DNA of 64,000 nt from Tenodera sinensis. Its lineage: Eukaryota > Arthropoda > Insecta > Mantodea > Mantidae. The notes below the pieces were generated by a model, which searched no databases, was not told where the DNA came from, and saw nothing but the letters and a program-made list of their open reading frames with translations. Numbering within the stretch: position 1 is the first letter of the stretch; each line of letters begins with the position of its first letter. Below are positions 1 to 10,834 of the stretch, one piece after another. The DNA lies in contig CM060974.1 of the NCBI GenBank assembly GCA_030765045.1, forward strand, positions 56,103,839-56,167,838. Reading direction: 5' to 3'. A program made the translations under genes and the position numbers.

Positions 1-664
1 TCAAAATATACATTTCATATGTCATAAAAATATCTCAAACATATGGCATTTTAACCAAAATCGTTAAGTCATTTTCAAGACAATCAAAATTTTCGAACAA
101 TTTTCCATGTAAAGGATAGTTTAGGGTGAAGCAATTTTCTTCAAAATCTTTGTATCATATCCTTGAAAGAAATTAAACTTAAAACACCAATTTTTATAAG
201 AGGTAGAACTGGAACTTAAAAATTCAATGCCACAACTGGGATTTGAACCACAGACCTTCCGCTTGCCGGGCGGACGCTCTAACCACTGAGCTATTGTGAC
301 AAACTGCCAGAATGGCATTAAATTCTCAAGCCAGTTCGTATTTCTCCTGGTAAAAACACCAACAGTAAGTTTGTTGGCATAAATAAATAATAATTACCAA
401 TTTTTATTTTTAACCGACTTCTTGTTTTTGAGCCAAGCCTTCCACAGACTGACAGACAAACACATGGACCTTTCCCTAATTTTTTTTTTGGATTCAGGGG
501 TCCCAAAACATATATTTCTGGTGAAGTCTTGACATCAAATTTTTGGGTGGAATACAATACTTCCTTACATTTTGGATTCAGGGGACCTCAAAACATATAT
601 TTCCAGTGAAATCTCGGCATCAAATTTTCGGGTGACTTGCTGAACTATATGTAGCAGAGAAAGT
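1..664 (+). repeat. AGTAGAGAAAGT repeat, copy 1 (5' end outside window)
   Basis: Non-coding repeat of about 0.9 kb that recurs some 14 times in this window. Recognisable blocks are a stretch resembling ATATCTCAAACATATGGC, the phrase GGGTAGTTTAGGGTGG, a CAGACAGACA microsatellite, GGATTCAGGGGG, and the 3' end AGTAGAGAAAGT. This copy enters from the left edge and is split by a SINE at 198-395. Near its 3' end an ~84-bp block is duplicated in tandem (starting near 489 and again near 573). Short ORFs read through it are not conserved as proteins between copies. Confidence 0.8.
198..395 (+). mobile_element. tRNA-derived SINE (family A) with inverted head
   Basis: A 198-bp insertion flanked by the 12-bp duplication ACCAATTTTTAT (186-197 and 396-407). 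It carries a tRNA-like module on the minus strand: A box TAGCTCAGTGGTTAGAGC and B box GGTTCAAATCC. The 3' tail (TAAAAACACCAACAGTAAG through an AATAAATAATAATT end) runs on the plus strand. The head is therefore inverted relative to the tail. An anticodon-loop reading of GGC would suggest an Ala-type parent, but this is weak. Confidence 0.85.
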
Positions 665-757
665 AAAAATGGACACAAACATAGTAACTATAAAAATGTT
701 GAAAAGGGGAAGAAAAGAAAATTAGTGGCACGGGGAAGTTTTAGGGAAAGTGAAAGA

Positions 758-1618
758 TCTGAAGTGTTACACTCAACTGACTCTCTACTCTTACACAAAC
801 TATTCTTACAAACACTCATTCCTCTATCTCGTACTTCATGTTAATTGAGATAAAACATTTGTAGAAATGATCTTATTGCTTATTTCCTTGTAGGTACAAG
901 GGATAATAGGAATACAGTAGGCTTTGAGCGATAGTCCAATGTCTTAGGAGTGGTCGCTATATGATAACCTTGAAATTACATTCTCTTAGCATGACCAAGA
1001 GATAAAAAAAAAAAGAATAATAATGTCCCATTTGAGAATGTCTAAGTATTGCAAAATTCTTACATATAAGGAATATATCTGAAATGGTTCACCTCACAAA
1101 AAAGATCTTTGGACATAACTTATGTGTTTTAACGAGACCTACATTTTTTGTACAGTAAGATTTGATCCATCTTTTATGGTTTACCAATTATGCAAGTCAT
1201 CAAGAGTAAGCAGGACTACATTGGCTATAGCCAGAAAATTCAAAATATATACTTCATTTTCCATTAATTTTTTAAAATATATGGCATTTTAGTCAAAACT
1301 GATATAGAACCGTTTTCAACAAAATCAAAATTTTCGAAAAAGTTTCCATGTAAATGGTAGTTTAGGGTGGAGGAATTTTCTTTAGAATCTTTGTGTCATA
1401 TCCTTGAAAGATATTAAACTTAAATACCAACTTGGATTGTTAACCAACTTTTCGTTTTTGAGGTATACTGATTACAGACAGAGACGCACAGATCTTTTGC
1501 CAAAAATATTTTTTTTTAATTTAGGAGGTATCAAAACATATTTCTGGCAAAATCTTGAGATGCAATTTTTGGGTCATATACAATACTGTCCCTGCTTATT
1601 ATAAGTAGTGGAGAAAGT
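758..1618 (+). repeat. AGTAGAGAAAGT repeat, copy 2 (near full length)
   Basis: Left end is a variant of the common terminus TCTGATGTGTTGCACTCAC followed by TGACTTTCTCTACT; here it reads TCTGAAGTGTTACACTCAAC. The right end is GAGAAAGT at 1611-1618. The terminal ACTTTCTCTACT and AGTAGAGAAAGT blocks form a short subterminal inverted repeat. No protein is supported. A mariner element lies just outside the right end. Confidence 0.8.
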
Positions 1619-1625
1619 AAACATA

Positions 1626-2427
1626 CGAGGTGCATCCAGAAAGTAAGTCCCGATCGCATCCAGAGATGGCACCACCAGACGGATAGGAATGCGTGTGTGC
1701 AGGAGAAGAGAGGAAGTATATGGTAACATTGCAGTAAAGTTTCAGTTTTGTGATGGCAATAGTTACTGCTCTGTGCTAGGAGAAAGTAGCTTCTAAAATA
1801 TTGTCTCCCGCCAAATGTGAGGTTCGTGCAGTCATCCAATTTTTGCATGCTCAAAAGCAATCTCCAGCAGAAATCCATCATCAATTGTGTCACGTGTATG
1901 GACAGGGCATTATGTGTGACAGTATGGTAAGACAATGGTGCAGGCAATTCACGGAAGGAAGAACCAACATTCAGAACGAAGACCGTAATGGCTGAGTGTC
2001 CCTGGTGATGCCAGAGCATTACGCTTGTGCATGGCAATGCAAGACCCCATACAGCCAACGCCACACGAAATGTGTTGAATAAGGTTGGATGGGAGGTCTT
2101 TGAACATCCACCCTACAGACCCGATCTTGCTCCAAGTGACATTCATCTCTTCCATCTCATAAAGCGTTTTTTGGCAGGAAAACGTTTTCACAGTAACGCT
2201 GAGGTGCAGAATAAAGTGACTTCATGGCTGCGGACATTGGCGGCAGAACCCTATGAGTTGGGCATACAATTAATGGTGTACCGTTAAAATAAATGCCTCA
2301 ACAATGGTGGTGACTATGTTGAAATGTAGCAGTGAGTCTATGTAATTATTCCAATAAATATTTCTTACTTAGTGATGTTCTTGTTCTCTTTATCGGTCAT
2401 CGGGACTTACTTTCTGGATGCACCTCG
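1626..2427 (+). mobile_element. Internally deleted mariner-like transposon
   Basis: An 802-bp element with perfect 29-bp terminal inverted repeats (1626-1654 and 2399-2427; outermost bases CGAGGTGCATCCAGAAAG) and the expected TA duplication (1624-1625 and 2428-2429). Full-length mariners are about 1.3 kb, so roughly 0.5 kb of the transposase gene is missing. The intact ends could still be mobilised in trans. Confidence 0.95.
1801..2287 (+). pseudogene. Mariner transposase remnant (N-terminal HTH joined to C-terminal catalytic part)
   Basis: Frame 1801-1995 encodes a mariner-type N-terminal helix-turn-helix region (EVRAVIQFLHAQKQSPAEIH). The expected start is TTG, probably a mutated ATG. A deletion then removes the linker, the second HTH and the first catalytic Asp. 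Frame 2027-2287 resumes with HGNARPHTA and PPYRPDLAPSD, the family signatures normally reading HDNARPH and YSPDLAPSD. The second catalytic Asp is replaced by Gly. It is not a functional enzyme. Confidence 0.93.
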
Positions 2428-2605
2428 TAGATTAGAAAAGTAAGAAATGCGAAGAAAAGAAAGACAACAAAGGAGAGAAACAAAGAAATGAGGACAAGGA
2501 GGCGAAAGCTGGTAAAGGACTACTCAGGTTGCTATAAAACCAGGTAGCAAGTAGCACAAAATAGGCCTAAAGACCAGACAATTTGTACATAAGTATAGTT
2601 ATTAT

Positions 2606-3490
2606 CAGAGACTGGAAGTTAGGCAGAATGCCTTTTTAAATGTGTCAAATCTATCTTCAATTTGAAAGTGAATCTGTACAAATTACACCTTTGTGATTGA
2701 AATGCCACAGTTTTATGCTGCCTTTTTCTGCCTTTTTAAATATAAATGCTTATTTTAGGAAGTAAATGCTTTTGTTGCCTTTATTTCATTATTTACCAGT
2801 AATGATAAACTTAGAACTGGATAAACTTAGAAACATTTCAAAACTCCTACAAGGTGTCAATTCTGTTGCAGTTGAAGTGGATCCTACAATGATGCAATGT
2901 TTTAGATTTGCTCCAATAACCTCTGTGGATGTTGTTGTAGTGTTTAACGCCCACTTTTACTACTACGGCACCGTAGGCGGTGACACTGATGATACATGGA
3001 ATGAAGATGGAGCACCGGTGGAATGAGATGGCGGGGGAAACCGGAGCACCCAGAGAAAACCCGCCCTGACGCCGCTTCGTCCACCACGAATACCACATGC
3101 GGGTCCCTGGGATCGAACCCAGGCCACCTAGGTGGTAGGCGAGCGCGCTAACCGCTCGGCCACGGCACCGCCACCTCTGTGGATGTTGAGAGGTCATTTT
3201 GTCACACGAAAAATGTAACAGGCGACTCAAGATGAGAGAAGTTAAAAAAGCATTTGGTTGTCATGTGCAATGAAGAAGGCATTGCAATACAGAGGCCTTT
3301 AAAAGAAAATATTTCATTTTTGTGTCAATTACAACACTAGCATTTTGTTTAAAACTTTAAAGTTTTATTGAATAGTGTATTCTATTAAACAAATGGGTTT
3401 TTCTAATTGCCTTTTATTGCCTGTTTTAGTATTTAGAATGCCTTTTTGCCTGCCTATTTTAATTATTTATAATTAAATTTGCGGTCTCTG
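2606..3490 (+). mobile_element. hAT transposon remnant with 8-bp target duplication and hATC domain
   Basis: Ends CAGAGACTGG and the inverted CGGTCTCTG are bordered by the 8-bp duplication GTTATTAT (2598-2605 and 3491-3498), the hAT hallmark. Inside, plus-strand frames encode a hAT C-terminal dimerisation domain: CFRFAPITSVDV, interrupted by a SINE, then ERSFCHTKN. Joining across the SINE restores the family signature order VDVERSF. The zinc finger and catalytic domains are absent, so this is a deletion derivative of about 0.65 kb before the SINE arrived. Confidence 0.92.
2935..3172 (-). mobile_element. tRNA-derived SINE (family B) inside hAT
   Basis: A 238-bp insertion with the 16-bp duplication ACCTCTGTGGATGTTG (2919-2934 and 3173-3188). 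On the minus strand it starts with a tRNA-like head (A box TGGCCGAGCGGTTAGCGC, B box GGGTTCGATCCC), has a GC-rich body, and ends in GGGCGTTAAACACTACAA without a poly(A) tail. It split the hATC coding region cleanly. Confidence 0.92.
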
Positions 3491-3498
3491 GTTATTAT

Positions 3499-4730
3499 GT
3501 AATATTACATATATTAACCCTGTAGTTAATTTATATGAACATATTCAATTCAAACCACAGTAGCAGTAGAATGAATCAAATGTTTATATTAGATTCTCAA
3601 GTATGAATTTAAGATTGACACATGTACTCATCATGTAATTTTCAAAATAAGTTTATGCTTTTTAAAAACTCTGTGTCACATAAGCTTCCCCACTCACTCT
3701 TTTTATGGAGGTATAGCTTGATCAATCAAAGCCAAACACTGGTCATCAGGTTCAAATTGCTTTTTGAGAATCCAAGGGCATTTTGACCACAGAATTTTTT
3801 CACAAAAGAACCATTAAGACTGTCTATGCTGCAGGCCTATGATAGGAGTGAAACAGCTTATTGTAACAAACAGCTTCAGTAACCAATCACAAACATAACT
3901 TTTATGCTGTATGAGACCATATACAATTATGTTAAACTTTTTATATTCAATGGATAGCTCATGAACATCCACAATGCATTTTTATCTCCCTATGGATAAT
4001 TTATAATTTGTTCGAACAATTTAAAGAGACAGCTACGGAACTGCCATTCGATAATGATGCATAAGAGTTTCTTTACAAACTGCTAAAACATTTTTCTTCA
4101 AGAAAGGTACTAAAAATGGTCATTTGATTGAGAAATAAATAATTTACATAAAACAAGCAAATTACTTAGAAGAGTGATACAGTATTATTGTGCCTTCTCA
4201 GTGTTTCAACAAATTAATTAAAAATAAAAAGACTCATTCATATTTTGCCTACCCTTATATAATGTACAGCTCATCAAACAACGTTTGGCCCCTTGTCAGA
4301 AGCCAAGATCACTTCGTGCTTCCAAATTTAGACAACGTCACAGGTAGGCTCCTATAAGCGTTAAGGTCTTGTACTGGTCTGTGATTGCAAACAGTATTAA
4401 CATGAATCAATCTTCAACAAAAATCATTTCTTGAAATAAGACAAATGTTTGCGACTTTCTCAATTAAAACCATAAGTGTGAATACGTATTGAGTTTGCAT
4501 GGATCATTTTTCCTGTACGGAAGCGTATAGACACCAACACAATTAAGTCATTGTCTCAATGTTTCCAAGCAGTTCTAGGCATTAAACTTGGATTGTAGAT
4601 ATTGGATTGCACAAGTATGAATCTCGCACATAATCTTAACTTTTTAATTTTAACATTTTTGTCAACTGATGACTAACAACTACATAAAGAATACATTTTT
4701 AAGTAAAAGAGGTGGTTTAAACTACAGTGA
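3499..4730. other. No gene recognised
   Basis: AT-rich sequence without a sizeable ORF, known repeat or RNA-like structure that I can support. Confidence 0.5.
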
Positions 4731-4829
4731 TGCTGGTAACAGAACATAACAAAGAACAGTCAGAGCCAGGTTGCCTCATGTAAGCAAACATGTGGCAACA
4801 ATCAGAGCAGCAGAAGCAAAAAGGGCTTT

Positions 4830-5225
4830 CCAGATTATTCGAGAAGTGTCTGGCAGCCGGTGTATTTGTAGAAGTTCGAGAAAGGACTGTGTTATGTCAT
4901 CCTCACTATATAAAGGGGCAAAGCAACAAGCAGAGTGAGTGAGTTACAGACAGGGGTCAGTCAGGTTTTAGTTTCAGTGTGTGCGCGCGCGTGTGTGTGT
5001 CAGCTGTATGTGTCAACTTGAAAGGAAGATAGCGAAGCAGTTAATGAGTGTTAAGTGTTTGTATCATCAAAGTCAGCTGTTTGGGAGATAAAAGAGCAAG
5101 TCAAGGTTACGAGAAGAAAACAGTTGCGAGTTATATAATGAAAGACTATAGACTCTTGTTAATGTCAGTAAAAGAGAACTTTCTGCAAACATTTTGGAAG
5201 AAAATAAAGTGAGAGAAAAGTAACT
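4830..5225 (+). promoter_or_regulatory. Promoter-like region: heat-shock-element-like pentamers, TATA box, leader, poly(A) signal
   Basis: Around 4830-4855 contiguous pentamers alternate in the heat-shock-element pattern (TTTCC, AGATT, ATTCG, AGAAG, TGTCT; three of five match nTTCn/nGAAn exactly). A second TTCGAGAA lies near 4878. A TATA box (ACTATATAAAGGGG) follows near 4908, then an AACAAGCAGAGTGAGTGAG leader, a GT-rich stretch and AATAAAG near 5205. No ORF follows. It could be a host promoter or exon, a non-coding RNA gene, or a solo LTR; I could not find LTR-style ends with a duplication. Confidence 0.4.
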
Positions 5226-5277
5226 GGGCTGGACTTCTCAGTTTTGTCATACTATTTTAAATTTAAAGTACTTTATT

Positions 5278-5411
5278 ATTCTAAAGTAAGAACAAATTAG
5301 AAACTAAAAACTTCACTTATCTTAGTAATGTTGCAAGTTATTTTTTCAAACACTAAGACATTACTAAGATAAGTGAAGTTTTTAGTTTCTAATTTGTTCT
5401 TACTTTAGAAT
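5278..5411. repeat. Perfect 54-bp inverted repeat
   Basis: Arms 5278-5331 and 5358-5411 are exact reverse complements over all 54 bases, separated by 26 bases. There is no TA-type duplication or transposon terminus. Transcribed, it would give one long perfect hairpin. Perfect identity in a region of decayed repeats implies recent origin or gene conversion. Confidence 0.97.
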
Positions 5412-5966
5412 CTTGTTGCTTCATTGTTAATAGCTTCAATTTCCTTAATTTACTTTATTATTGCTGCCTTAAGGCCTTTCCTCTTTGGTCTAAAATAATT
5501 CTTTACACTTGTCAAACATTTTGATTTCTATTAAAAATTAAAATAAACCAAAACAAAAAGGGAACAAAAGTAAAAATACTTAACACCCTACATTAATCAA
5601 AGCTAACATAGCAGTACGTCTAACTAAGTGGCTATGCTTCAGTTGGAATAAAGTACGTCAACAGGGAGGTGCAACCTAAAAGTTCAACTAGTTGCCCAGA
5701 GGGGTGATTGTGTTATAACACATGTGTAGATAGCATACTCTCAAGTAGAATAAAAGAAGTGATAAAAGCACTCCTAATAGTACTGAATCAAACCTAGCAT
5801 TCTTGACATTTATTAGAGAAGTGTAATAAAATACACAGAACACGTCCATGCATATTGGTAAATGAACAATTAACACAATTGTTTAGTGCTTATGAAATGA
5901 AGAATCACAGAGTATGGTTTCTTAATCAGTGAAAGGATATTATTGAATGGAAGGGAAATATATATA
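5412..5966. other. No gene recognised
   Basis: AT-rich; short ORFs only. Nothing supported. Confidence 0.5.
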
Positions 5967-6171
5967 CAGGGTGTAAACGAATAACACTGCACAAATTTTA
6001 CTGGTGATAGATGGTTCATGGCAATCAGTTTGAGATAGGAAACCTATGGTCTAGGATTACAAATTACAAAACTCTGCCTTAAAATTGTTTGAGGATATGC
6101 ACACCACTGATCATGTCCACTGCAGCTGTAACACATGATGAAAAAACAAGCGGATGCATTTTGTAACCTTT

Positions 6172-6250
6172 GAATTTAGTGTAATGGCTACGGTGCCAGG
6201 ACACGAAGGTGCACATGTATTAGAAGTACAGGTTCAAATATCCACTACCC
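6172..6250 (+). mobile_element. tRNA-like SINE head
   Basis: TAGTGTAATGGCTACG resembles an A box and GGTTCAAATATCC a B box about 50 bp later, followed by a T-rich stretch. The cloverleaf is not intact, so it is a SINE remnant and not a tRNA gene. Confidence 0.5.
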
Positions 6251-6539
6251 CATATTTTTTATGTTCTTTTTTCCTTCTTTCTTCATAAGCACATGCTTGA
6301 TCTTATTTGATGTACATGTAATATTTGTGTCGTGTTGTATTTTTCATTTAACTAATTTTTCAACTTTTGTTTCAAGTTTGTTTAACTATTATTTACACTT
6401 GCATGAGGTATACACTGAGAATTTTGTTTTCACTTAAATGAGATAGTTCAAGCCTAACTAGCAGCTTAGAAAACGTAAATAATTGATGAGCAGCTGAAAG
6501 AGCTACAGGCGATTGAATTATAATAAACACAAGTTGAAT

Positions 6540-6680
6540 TGAGTAGTCAGAAGCTTTCATGGCTGGAGTTAGAATTAAGGCTAGAGATTTCTTCCAGGCT
6601 TAAAAGTTGTGGTCTGCTGGAGTTTTGAGGTCCAGACGTTTTGTCCACACCTGTGGTGGACATCATCAGTGGCATAGTCT
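6540..6680 (-). mobile_element. Penelope-type 3' tail with decayed hammerhead motif
   Basis: On the minus strand: CTGATGA (6663-6669), then a 6-bp stem GTCCAC/GTGGAC with a 7-nt loop, then AAAACGTC where a hammerhead would have GAAACGTC, and downstream CCATGAAAGCTTC, which resembles the PLE tail motif CCGTGAAAGCCT seen elsewhere here. The G-to-A change in the core should inactivate it. Confidence 0.5.
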
Positions 6681-7013
6681 GAGTCTTCTCAGTAAAGGTT
6701 CAGTTACAACAGAATCGTTTCAACTTCAACTTATTTTATTAACTAAGATATTTGCCTGGTGCAGGTACAAAGGGGCTCGGCTTACAGACTCAAATTTACA
6801 TTATTTACAATTTACAGTTTTGAATGGGTACTCTGGTTTGCTCTTTTTACAAGAAAAACCCATACGGTGAGCAGCTTTAGCTCACTGAGAACAGTTTTAT
6901 GGTGTATATTCAGTGTTTTTGGTCGTCCTTTTTTTTTTTTGATCGTTTTTTGTTTGTTTATGTACACTGATCCACACGCTCACTCACTCCTGGGCATATC
7001 ACACATATGTCCC

Positions 7014-7019
7014 ATCACA

Positions 7020-7052
<33 letters not shown>
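7014..7052. repeat. CA dinucleotide microsatellite
   Basis: Uninterrupted CA/AC run just 3' of the minus-strand LINE fragment at 7243-7860. Confidence 0.95.
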
Positions 7053-7054
<2 letters not shown>

Positions 7055-7242
7055 GTATATACATATTTACACACACTACACTATATATACTTCACTTATT
7101 TACAGTTTTCCGCAGTTTTCCTGTGCGGACCAGGTTGCAGCTCCTGACTGGTTCCCTGGGATGCAGGCCTGTGAGGTAGCGTGTGTGCGGTCTAGGGCCC
7201 TTCTTTGCGTGGACGTACATCAGTCGGTGAGCCGAACGACGT

Positions 7243-7860
7243 CTAAAACATCTTAATTCTGGCATGTTTCCGATGCTTCGACTCACCTTTGCCAATATTG
7301 GCAATGACGTAATTGTCATGGTTTCTGATGCGCGCCCACGCGACAGTGGCTCTTTTCGCTATTGCCTCAGGAATGGATGGGATCTGGGTTTCCTGGTGAA
7401 GGGTTTGGTTGGTGGTTAGGATGGGAGCAGAGAGGATTTTCCGGAGGGAGAGGTTTTGGAGGGTTTGGATGGTCTTCAGGGCAGTTTTTGAGGCGTTTGC
7501 CCAGGACACACACGCATATAGAACCACCGAAAGGATGAAAGCTTTATACAGGACGAGTTTGGACTTCAATTGCAGCTGTTTGCTGCGGAAGATGGGGGCG
7601 CATAACTTTAGCCACTGTCTGCCTTTGTTGGCGCTATTTTTTATGTGGGTGGACCAGCACATTGTGCGGTCCAAGGTAACCCCTAGGTATTTAACTTGCC
7701 GACGGCAATGCAATACCTGACCACCAACCGTTAGGTCCATTGCCAAAGTGTGATGCCGCTTAGAGAAATGAATCAGCTGGCATTTGTTGGGATTAATTTT
7801 GATTTTCCAGTCATGTTGCCATGAAAGGAACTTGTTAACATAACGTTGCATTTCTGCAAG
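7243..7860 (-). pseudogene. LINE reverse transcriptase, C-terminal fragment (Jockey/R1-like)
   Basis: An open frame of about 202 residues covers the end of a non-LTR reverse transcriptase. It includes the post-palm block KIKINPNKCQLIHFSKR, the thumb block VKYLGVTLDRTMCWSTHI, and KLVLYKAFILSVVLYACVSW. The catalytic palm and endonuclease are missing. The frame ends in ordinary 3' sequence near a CA repeat. It is a 5'-truncated LINE copy; the clade is inferred from the thumb motifs only. Confidence 0.85.
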
Positions 7861-8299
7861 GCTGAAACAGGGATTTCTATATGACTGGAGGTGCCGTATT
7901 TATATGTGGGCTGGGCTTGAGCGGGAGGTGTGTGTTAGATGGGCAGGCCGCTCTGATTGCTGAATGGTTTACATGATTTCTCTGCATTAGTGCTTCTTTT
8001 TTATGTTCAAGTATCGGATGCCAAGTTTTGTTCAATTTTAGAGTTTCTTCCTTCCGGTTAATAAGTTGAATTAATGTTAACATTACAATACAATAGGTAG
8101 ATATAAGCAGAACAAAGGTAAGGAAATAGGTAATAAGTGCAGGTTTCATATCTTGGTTCCTTAATTAAAGCTGATAATAAATTGAGCGATACAATAAAAG
8201 AAAGAATGCAGGCATGGAATGAGCTTACTATGCAAATAAAACAATTTTCTCTAATGGAATAATAACCAGAAATACCACACTCAAAGTTTATAAACCATT

Positions 8300-8760
8300 A
8301 AGAAGGCCAGTAGTAACCTATTGGTCTGAGGTTTGGTATACCACAAAGAACAATGAACGATGTAAAGGCTTTGCAATCTTTCGAGAGAATAATGCTCAGA
8401 CAAATGTTTGGACTTGTGCATTGTGGTGCACAGAATTGGAGAGTGAGAAAACAATCAGGAAATAAATTGTTTAATAGAAGGTCAAGATGCTGTTAGATTT
8501 ATGAAATCCCAGAGACTTAGATGGTTGGTACACCTGGAAAAAATGGAGGATGTGCGGAATCCAAACAAAATGTGAAAGGGGAAAATATTTTCATGAAGGA
8601 AAGGCAGAACAAGGTGGATGGATTGTGTGTAGGAAGGTCTTATTGCAATAGGAGTCAGAGGCTGGAAAAGAAAGGATCATGATAGAGGAGAATGGAAGAA
8701 AATAATAGGGAAGGTCAAGGTCCAATCGGATTGTAGAGCAATAAAAGAATAAGAAGGTGC
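8300..8760 (+). pseudogene. Decayed LINE reverse transcriptase C-terminus
   Basis: Broken plus-strand frames read YKPLRRPVVTYWSEVWYTT, then RFMKSQRLRWLVHLEKMED, then a GRTRWMDC-like piece. This order (thumb, RLRWxGHxxRM, basic GRPxxRW) is typical of the tail of non-LTR reverse transcriptases. There are several stops and frameshifts. Confidence 0.7.
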
Positions 8761-9729
8761 AGGTTTCAAAGGAACTGCTCAAACATCTAACATCAATACA
8801 TAGGCGACATCGACGCAGAAATGATTTGTGAACCATGTTGAGTATTGCTGGTGCATTACAAATCTCCATCACTGCCTGCAATAATGCAGGCAACCAGCAT
8901 CTACTCAGAATCAATTAATGATAAATACACCATCATAGTCTGAAGATGACCCCAGAAAAAGAAATCCATGGGATTGAAACATGGACAATTATAGCCAACA
9001 GACAACTTCAGACCAATGGTAATACATAACCCTGCAGCCTAAGTCATCAGATGTGAGAAGAAGCAAAAGTAAACAATACTTTGTGCATTGCATAGGATAG
9101 TCGTATTTTGCTATTTTAAAGCAAATGCACAACATTGATCCCAAAATGGAAAAGAAAGGGGAAAAAAAAGAAATCTTATCCCTCTTCAGCTTTGAACCCG
9201 ATTTCTTGGGTTTATTAGGTCCACAGTCAGTTGGCACGACCATACAGCCAAAGCACATGTTTTAAAACTACCCTATATTTCTGTAGCCACTCACCACAAA
9301 TTGTTATCCATTGCAGTGGCATGGAGCCACATGTAAAGTCTCCAATTTAAGCACTTTTGGTAATGCTACAATTTAGAAATGCTTCTTCAGAGAGACAGCA
9401 AACAGGCTTTACTAAGTTCATAATAAGCACTATTTTGATTCCAGTGGATAATATTGACATGTTTGTTTCTGGTTATGATTTATTAGCCACAATCTCTAAT
9501 TACTTTGAATATGTATGTATATCTTATTAGCTCAATGTTGTAGACCATAGGTTTCCTATCTCAAATTGTCTATGAATCCTCTACTACCAGTAAAATTCAT
9601 ATGATGTTATTCATTTACACTCTATATATATATATACATGTAATTTAATTTAATATTTAAAATACACATGCTAAATTACATTCATCATAAAAAAACCAGA
9701 AAATATGTGATTAAAGTGAAAACATAAAG

Positions 9730-9812
9730 ATGAGAGGTTTAAACTTACACGCTTTCTATCATTAAGTACTCTTACCGTCATCTTAACCACTCAGCCACAG
9801 CTCCGGCTATTG
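9730..9812 (-). mobile_element. tRNA-like SINE head (Ser/Leu-like)
   Basis: On the minus strand TGGCTGAGTGGTTAAGA matches an A box and AGTTTAAACCTC a degenerate B box. No intact acceptor stem is visible. Confidence 0.45.
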
Positions 9813-10569
9813 GTAACACTTCTGTATGGAGTCCTAGTGTCTTGTTCAAGCATGTGCTTTCACTTGCTCTCTGGGATATGTTATCATCTGTAGGCGACTC
9901 AATCCAAAGTGGAACTTTGTCATATTCTGTCTTACAGCCATTCTTTTTTTGAGTATTTGTATATAACTCTACAAAGTATCAGTGAACTTAATCATACAAG
10001 AGAGAGGCTGGGAATAAATGTCAATAAATTATTTGTTGGACTTAATATTTTAAATTGTACCAGTTTAGGATTATGATACACCAATCAAATAATAAATATG
10101 AGTTAATACTAGAACCTTACTGACTTATCTGACATTGTACAGTTAGCTTTTAAATCTGAACATTAAGAAAATTAATCTTCTCATTTGTTAACTATACATA
10201 TAGTTTCAGTAACTTGTACTGTTAGCTGGATGCAAATTTCTCTGTTTACTGCATGGTATTCTCAATGAAAAGTCTAACCCTTCTACGCAATTCTGTTCCT
10301 TTTGAATTCTAACATGTACATAGTCTAGCACATAGGCTTCATACATCCCTTTCAATCCTTTCTAATTTATGATTTGTAATTAGGTGTCCTATAGTCCATG
10401 TTGGTATGAAACAACAGGACTTTTCAATTGTGGAAGAAATATAAAAATCAGTTAAATAGCCTTTGTATGCAGACACGCATGTGTACACACACTCACAGAC
10501 ATTTTCCCTCTTTATAATCTAGTAACATAAAGAAGAACCAGTAAAGGAAAATATAATACAAAAAAACAC
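9813..10569. other. No gene recognised
   Basis: AT-rich, no supported feature. Confidence 0.5.
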
Positions 10570-10580
10570 AAGGTTTCTTA

Positions 10581-10834
10581 ATTATTATTTACTCATGCCA
10601 ATAAACTTACTGTTGGTGTTTTTAAACACACAAGCTGTGTGTAGGCAATGTTTGAGGTAGAATTGGAACTGAAAAATTCAATGCCGCAGCTGGGATTTGA
10701 ACCATACAAATTGGTTGGAGAATTAGGTGTCATTCTGGCAGGTTGTCACAGAGCACCCACCTGGTAAGTGGAGGGTCTGTGGTTCAAATCCCAGTTGGGG
10801 CATTGAATTTTTCAGTTCCAATTCTACCTCTCAG
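10581..10834 (-). mobile_element. SINE family A, composite with an extra inverted head
   Basis: Flanked by the 11-bp duplication AAGGTTTCTTA (10570-10580 and 10835-10845). On the minus strand the 3' half reads GGTTCAAATCCCAGCTGC, the body, and the GTGTTTTTAAAC-type tail ending in ATAATAAT. The 5' half (about 10706-10834) is a second head in the opposite orientation with its own GGTTCAAATCC. It appears to be one insertion event with a 5' inversion. Confidence 0.85.

Larger units (their letters stand above)
5967..9623. repeat. Distant inverted-repeat pair (possible 3.66-kb DNA transposon)
   Basis: 5967-6053 and the reverse complement of 9541-9623 align over about 85 bp (shared blocks GTGTAAA, AATTTTACTGGT, TTTGAGATAGGAAACCTATGG). 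Both ends abut TATATA. The space between holds only LINE, SINE and PLE debris and no transposase. It may be a large non-autonomous element filled with later insertions, or two separate copies. A related pair of short ends sits at 55013-55062. Confidence 0.55.

Noticed and set aside
221..310. tRNA gene on the minus strand
   Set aside because: Good A and B boxes, but embedded in a SINE with target duplications and body/tail sequence. The same reasoning was applied at 3095-3172, 11127-11200, 28120-28190, 40158-40232 and 59490-59565.
6759..7256. 165-aa plus-strand ORF
   Set aside because: Crosses a CA microsatellite and lies antisense to the 3' region of a LINE fragment.
8935..8990. Hammerhead-like CTGAAGATGACCCC...GAAACATGG
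   Set aside because: Stem II does not pair convincingly and the spacing is wrong; probably a heavily decayed PLE tail or chance.
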